64,000 nt of DNA from Trifolium pratense (lineage: Eukaryota > Streptophyta > Magnoliopsida > Fabales > Fabaceae), in NCBI RefSeq assembly GCF_020283565.1, contig NC_060060.1:27032001-27096000 (forward strand). The letters are read 5' to 3'. Below the pieces are notes generated by a model, which saw only the letters and a program-made list of their open reading frames with translations, ran no database searches and was not told the DNA's origin. How positions within the stretch are numbered: the stretch's first letter is position 1; each line of letters opens with the position of its first letter. Positions 59,277 to 64,000 of the stretch are shown piece by piece. The translations under genes and the position numbers were made by a program.

Positions 59277-61413
59277 TATGAATATAGTCCCGTAAAAATT
59301 ATTAATAAATAGGCGATCTTATTAATATGTTAGTGAAAATATATGTCTCACAACAATCATCAAAATAATTAGGTCACCGTATTAAATATGAGTATAAAGT
59401 TAGGTTCTACATAAATTATTAAAGATCAGGAAACCTTATTAATAAGAGGATAAATATAGGTCACTCACAATTCACACAAAAGATTATGTCTCCGTATAAA
59501 TATATGAGTATAACTCGTATAATTATAAAAAAAAACAACTTTATTAATATAGGAGCAAAAATATAAGGCCCGGAGATATAACAAAAAAAAGAGGTTCCCG
59601 TATTAATATGAATATAGCCCGTAAAATTATTAAAAAAAATAGACAACATAATATATTAGTAAAAACACAAGTTCTTTGAGAATCACAAAAAACAGTAGAT
59701 TTTCGTATTAATATATGAGTATAAATATAGGTCTCACAAAAAATAGTAAAAAACTGACAACTTCATTAATAAGAGTAAAAACATAGGTCTCGCATAAATC
59801 CCACAAAAAATTAGATCCTTGTATTAATATATGAGTATAAATATATGTCATGTAGAAATTATGAAGAATGAACAACTTTATTAATATATGATTAAAAATA
59901 TAAATCTCGTAGAAATCAGAAAAATAATAGGTTCTCCCATTAATATCTGAGTATAAATTTAGGTCCAACATAAATTATTTAAAATCAGGAAACCACCTCA
60001 AATATGACACAAAATACCCTTGAAAATAATTATGTGCCAAAAAATGAAAAAAGAGGAAAATTTGTGATTTCATATGTATCTTCTTTTTTCCTTAAAAAAA
60101 AAAAGTATCTTCTTTTCATATATTGTAGATGTGTCATTATATTCATTCATCGGTCATAATTATTAATTTTATGTGAATTTCTATATGTTATTTATTTTAT
60201 TTTTTTGTAAGGTAAAGAAATGTTTTAAATTGAGTAATTAAAACAAAATTAATACAGCCTATATAGTAGATTGTATAGGATATATCGATGCCCAGCTAAT
60301 TGATTTTTGTTTAATAAAAAAATTGAATTTATATAAAGTGAGGTAATTTGAATTTGGGTTACATACAAAAAATTGGAGTTTTAGATAAAAAGAAAAAAAT
60401 TGTGGGAGAAGTAACAAATAAAGTGGTGTTTTGTGGTTACAATTGGACATTTAACTCATATTGGTTCCAAAAATTTACAATATATGAAAAGAAAATACAT
60501 ATGAAATCACCCTTGAAAATGATTATGTCTCAAAAAATGAAAAAGGGGCAAATTGGTGATTTCATATGCATATTCTTTTCATATATTGTAGATATAAAGT
60601 GAGGTAATTTAATTTGAATTTGGGTTACATACAAAAAATTGGATTTTTAGATAAAAAGAAAAAAATCGTGGGAGAAGTAACAAATAAAGTGGAGTTTTGT
60701 GGTTACAATTGGGCATTTAACTCATATTGGTTCCAAAAATATAACAAATTAATTCATATGGCTTAGTGGTAAATATAATAAAAAATGTAACTAAAAGGTT
60801 AAGTGCTCGAATCCTGCTTAGAAATGTTTTAGCATTTTTCTACTAATTTTTTTAATAAAGACACAAAATACCCTTGAAAATGATTATGTGTCAAAAAATG
60901 AAGTAGGGGCAAATTAGTGATTTCATAAATTAATTCATATGGCTTAGTGGTAAATATAATAAAAAATGTAACTAAAAGGTTAAGTGCTCGAATCCTGCTT
61001 AGAAATATTTTAGCATTTTTCTACTAATTTTTTTAATAAAGACACAAAATACCCTTGAAAATGATTATGTGTCAAAAAATGAAGTAGGGGCAAATTAGTG
61101 ATTTCATATGTATCTTCTTTTTATATATTGTAGATAAAGACACAAAATACCCTTGAAAATGATTATGTGTCAAAAAATGAAGTAGGGGCAAATTAGTGAT
61201 TTCATAAATTAATTCATATGGCTTAGTGGTAAATATAATAAAAAATGTAACTAAAAGGTTAAGTGCTCGAATCCTGCTTAGAAATGTTTTAGCATTTTTC
61301 TACTAATTTTTTTAATAAAGACACAAAATACCCTTGAAAATGATTATGTGTCAAAAAATGAAGTAGGGGCAAATTAGTGATTTCATATGTATCTTCTTTT
61401 TATATATTGTAGA
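57442..61413 (-). mobile_element. Helitron copy 2 (non-autonomous), 4.0 kb
   Basis: The 3' end is at 57442-57445 (CTAG, with T after it on the minus strand) behind the hairpin cccgtgtg-ga-cgcacggg. The 5' end is TCTACAATATATAAAAAGAA at 61413, with A before it. It differs from copy 1 at scattered bases and by a longer AT run at about 59238-59272. Extra repeats of the 5' part give blocks starting gacacaaaatacccttg at 60859, 61040, 61138 and 61319. Additional 5'-end-like TCTAC sites are at 60129, 60592 and 61134. A SINE-like head (tggcttagtggtaaat ... gctcgaatcc) is carried within these repeats. Confidence 0.82.
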
Positions 61414-61739
61414 TTATCTCTGAAATACAATAATCGGCAAATAATTTTTTGATTTATTAAATAATTATTAATTAATTGATTTAATGTACAGGTAGATTGA
61501 ATTTTTTTCATATGTACCATAAAAGCCCCCTAATAAGTTTGAGGGCTTTACTTACTTAAGCCCTCAACAAGTTTTATTAGAAAATTGAGGTTTTCATGTA
61601 GTGTGTGATTCTTAAAAAAAAAAAAAAAAAAAGAGTAATTCTACCAACTATGATTAAGGGTGCGTTTGATATGCTAAAACTTAAGGGACTTGACAGGACA
61701 ACTTCAGTTGTATTGTACGTGTTTGATTTTAATTTTTTT

Positions 61740-62600
61740 CTCAAACAATTCAATACCACCTAATTGGAACGAGACCCATGACATTTAAATTTTTAGCAAT
61801 ATAATATTTCGATGTCAACTAATTGGATTACATGTGAATCAAAAACCTAGTTATCAAAAAAGGATTATTAAGTTGCTACCAATTCTACCGATAAGAACCA
61901 AAGAAAAAAATTGACCAAATTGAAATGTAAAACACTTAAGAATTTAAATGTCGACAATGTAACAGTTCAACATCAACTAGTTAGATTAACTATGACTCAA
62001 GAAACGTAATTCATATGAAATGAGTGTTAAGTCTCAACTAATTTTCTCAATTGTGACATAGGGAATCAATTCATCTTAGTTAATCTATTCAACTTGACCT
62101 AATTGAAATGACAAACACTTAAAAAGTTGAATTTCACCATTCTAGCTAACAGTTCAATCTCATATTGTTGGACGAACTATTACACCTAAAACCTAGTTAT
62201 TATGAAATGATTGTTAAGTCACAACCAATTAGACCGAAAGGAATTAAGGAGATCAAACATTCTCAATCTCACTATTCAACTTACCAAGTGGGAATGAGAA
62301 ACACTTAAGAATTCAAATTCTAAAATCAAACAATTCAACCTCAACTAGTTAGATTAACTATGACTTAAAAAAACATAGTTCAAATGAAATGACTATTAAG
62401 TCTCGACTAATAATGTCAATTGTGTCAACAAAAATAAAAAAATTTAGATCAAACCCTTCAACTTAAAACATAGTTCATATGCAAACTTAACTAATTATAC
62501 TTACTTTATTAAGGAATTCAATTTTTCTCAATCAAGTCGTTCAATATCACTTAATTTTGACTAACAATAACTTATGAATTTAAATTTCGACAATTAAGCA
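61740..62600. repeat. Degenerate tandem repeat, period about 184 bp, 4-5 copies
   Basis: The phrase (a)acacttaagaa recurs at about 61930, 62113 and 62299, each time followed in order by cagttcaac, a caactagtt-like block, gaaatga and ttaagtc(t/a)c(a/g)acta. It lies in the right arm of the Mutator-like element outside the Helitrons. Confidence 0.65.
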
Positions 62601-63460
62601 TGTCTAGAACAATATCAAAAGTTCATTTAAAAACTTTAGTATTTTTTAATATGAGACGAATTAAATATGAATTTTTTTAATCAAAATATCAAGATAAAAG
62701 TAACGAATATTTTGACCTAGAAATCAAATTTTGTGCTCCTTACTTTTGGACAAACTTTTTATAATGCGCTATACATATTTGCAAAATCATCAGAAATATA
62801 CATCAACTTTATGACCAAAATTGCATGCATAAACATCTTGTGGGGATCAAAACATGACATTTTCTTATGAAGATGAAAAATTAAATTTAGTAATTTTGTA
62901 TCGATAACAAACTTATTTAACTCTGTAAAATATAACGAATCACTAAAAATTAACAATATTACAATAAAATATATAAACATAATAAAAAATTTAACTTTTT
63001 TTACTAAAAAATAAATATTTTTTAATAATTATATGCACTAATGATTAGGTGGTATATGAATATTAATCTTTATAAACTAATAATATTAAAAAAAGTTTGA
63101 AAGGTAATAATATTGAAATATTAAAATCGTAGTTGGATCAATCATATTAATAATTTTAAAAGTTTTTTTGTTTGAATAATTAAAAAAGTTATTAAAATCA
63201 TATTTTAATTTTTAAGAAAATATAAAATACTAAAATAATATTATTTATAAGATATTAGAATAATATTAAAATATTTGAATTTGTTGAAAATCATATATAA
63301 GTTGAAAGATATGATGCATGGTTTGATTTATTGTGGAAGGATACATTTGTCAATATTAAAAAGTAGTGTTTAATATAAAAAACTTAATAAAGAAACAAAA
63401 TCTGCATTAATTTTTTTTTGTTGACAAATCTACATTAATTATTATATTACTTGTTAACCA
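62601..63460. other. AT-rich right arm of the Mutator-like element
   Basis: No coding feature was recognised; the short frame at 62759-62980 on the minus strand is unsupported. Confidence 0.45.
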
Positions 63461-63564
63461 CATCAGCGGTGTACCGGTACACATCCACATAATATGTGTA
63501 CCGAAGAATTCACCTAATGACAATTAACTAGAAATATATGCAAGCCGTACACTTGTCATTTGCC

Positions 63565-63690
63565 AAAAATCTTGGTAGCGTTTTTTCTCTTAAAAATCTC
63601 ATTTTTATAACGTCCGCTATTTAAGTAGCGGATGTTATAATCACCCTCCTACGTAGAATCCGCTACTTAAGTAACAGACGAGGGTATTTT
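63565..63690. repeat. ACTTAAGT foldback element, copy 2
   Basis: Contains cttggtagcgttttttctc, then ataacgtccgctatttaagtagcgg and ccgctacttaagtaacag, in inverted orientation relative to the element at 51229-51322. It is more degenerate than copy 1. Confidence 0.55.
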
Positions 63691-63888
63691 GATAATTTCA
63701 TAAGACGCGCCCAGAATCAATAAGGTGACAAAAGTAAATATCTTCCCAAATAATTTGTTTGCTAGGAACTTATCTAGAACAGTAGCATTGTTTTAGTTCT
63801 TTTACTACAGATCTTTTTGTCTCAACTATTGTTGATGTTCAATGCTTCTGAATCAACGTTTGAATCTGGTTGAAAGACATACCATATT

Positions 63889-64000
63889 TAGGCTCTGTTT
63901 GGAAAGATAAATGAGCTAGTTTATAGCTTATAAGCTAAAAGTTTTATTTGGTAACAGTTTTTAAAAGAGAGCTTATCACTTATTTTATTAGCTTATAGCT
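63889..64000 (+). mobile_element. Left end of a TIR/MITE element cut by the window edge
   Basis: ggctctgtttggaaagataa followed by agcttataagct words is typical of a common plant hAT-type MITE. The right end lies outside the window. Confidence 0.45.

Larger units (their letters stand above)
52197..63523. mobile_element. 11.3-kb Mutator-like composite element
   Basis: The element 52206-63514 starts ggtgagcactccggtacac, and the complement of its right end is ggtgaattcttcggtacac. The two ends match well over about 46 bp, including gtgtaccggtacac. A perfect 9-bp duplication, taatgacaa, lies at 52197-52205 and 63515-63523. Inside are a Stowaway MITE, an AT microsatellite, a LINE tail, two Helitrons and an array of ~184-bp repeats. 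Without the Helitrons about 3.8 kb remains. No MULE transposase was recognised, so it is non-autonomous. Confidence 0.85.

Noticed and set aside
56021..60450. Open frames duplicated at 56021-56284/59708-59971 and 56571-56762/60259-60450 as a conserved protein family
   Set aside because: They are the same DNA present twice because the Helitron is duplicated; composition is AT-driven without protein features.

Overview
The window is plant nuclear DNA. It is AT-rich, its genes have many short exons with GT..AG introns, and the space between genes is packed with transposons, MITEs, SINE-like elements and AT microsatellites. Protein similarity and repeat style point to a legume, most likely Medicago or a close relative (inference; no database was searched).

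Four protein-coding loci could be read exon by exon. (1) Minus strand, 1919-6420: an S1/P1-type zinc nuclease of the ENDO2/bifunctional-nuclease family. All nine zinc ligands are present, but a 1,060-bp Mutator-like element sits inside coding exon 2. Its 10-bp target duplication contains AG|GT, so the element could be removed exactly as a new intron. (2) Plus strand, 8866-17788: an eight-exon plastid-type alpha/beta hydrolase close to chlorophyll dephytylase CLD1, with an antisense copia fragment in intron 2. (3) and (4) Plus strand, 38345-43387 and 46268-49749: tandem hotdog-fold acyl-lipid thioesterases (ALT/MKS2 type) with plastid-like N-termini. The first copy is the more divergent and appears to take its C-terminus from a MITE. 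From memory, Arabidopsis ENDO2 and ALT3/ALT4 are also neighbours (At1g68260-At1g68290), so loci 1, 3 and 4 look like conserved microsynteny. The first 250 bp resemble the nuclease promoter, which suggests a second nuclease gene just off the left edge.

Layout: 0-6.5 kb nuclease locus; 6.5-8.9 kb SINE, CACTA-end and MITE debris; 8.9-17.8 kb CLD1-like gene; 18-20.2 kb LINE fragment, hAT element and an AT-rich element; 20.2-26.4 kb a minus-strand copia element with nearly identical short LTRs, an eroded interior and a striking series of stem-loops; 26.8-28 kb a second copia remnant; 28-38.2 kb gene-free repeats, including a 1.74-kb direct duplication and a Helitron 3' end; 38.3-49.8 kb the ALT pair; 50-52 kb TIR elements; 52.2-63.5 kb an 11.3-kb Mutator-like composite with a 9-bp target duplication, enclosing two near-identical Helitrons, a Stowaway MITE and a LINE tail; 63.5-64 kb further TIR elements.

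The four loci are not an operon-like system. The three enzyme types (senescence-type nuclease, chlorophyll dephytylation, fatty-acyl release in plastids) are all compatible with plastid or senescence metabolism, but nothing in the sequence shows that they are co-regulated.
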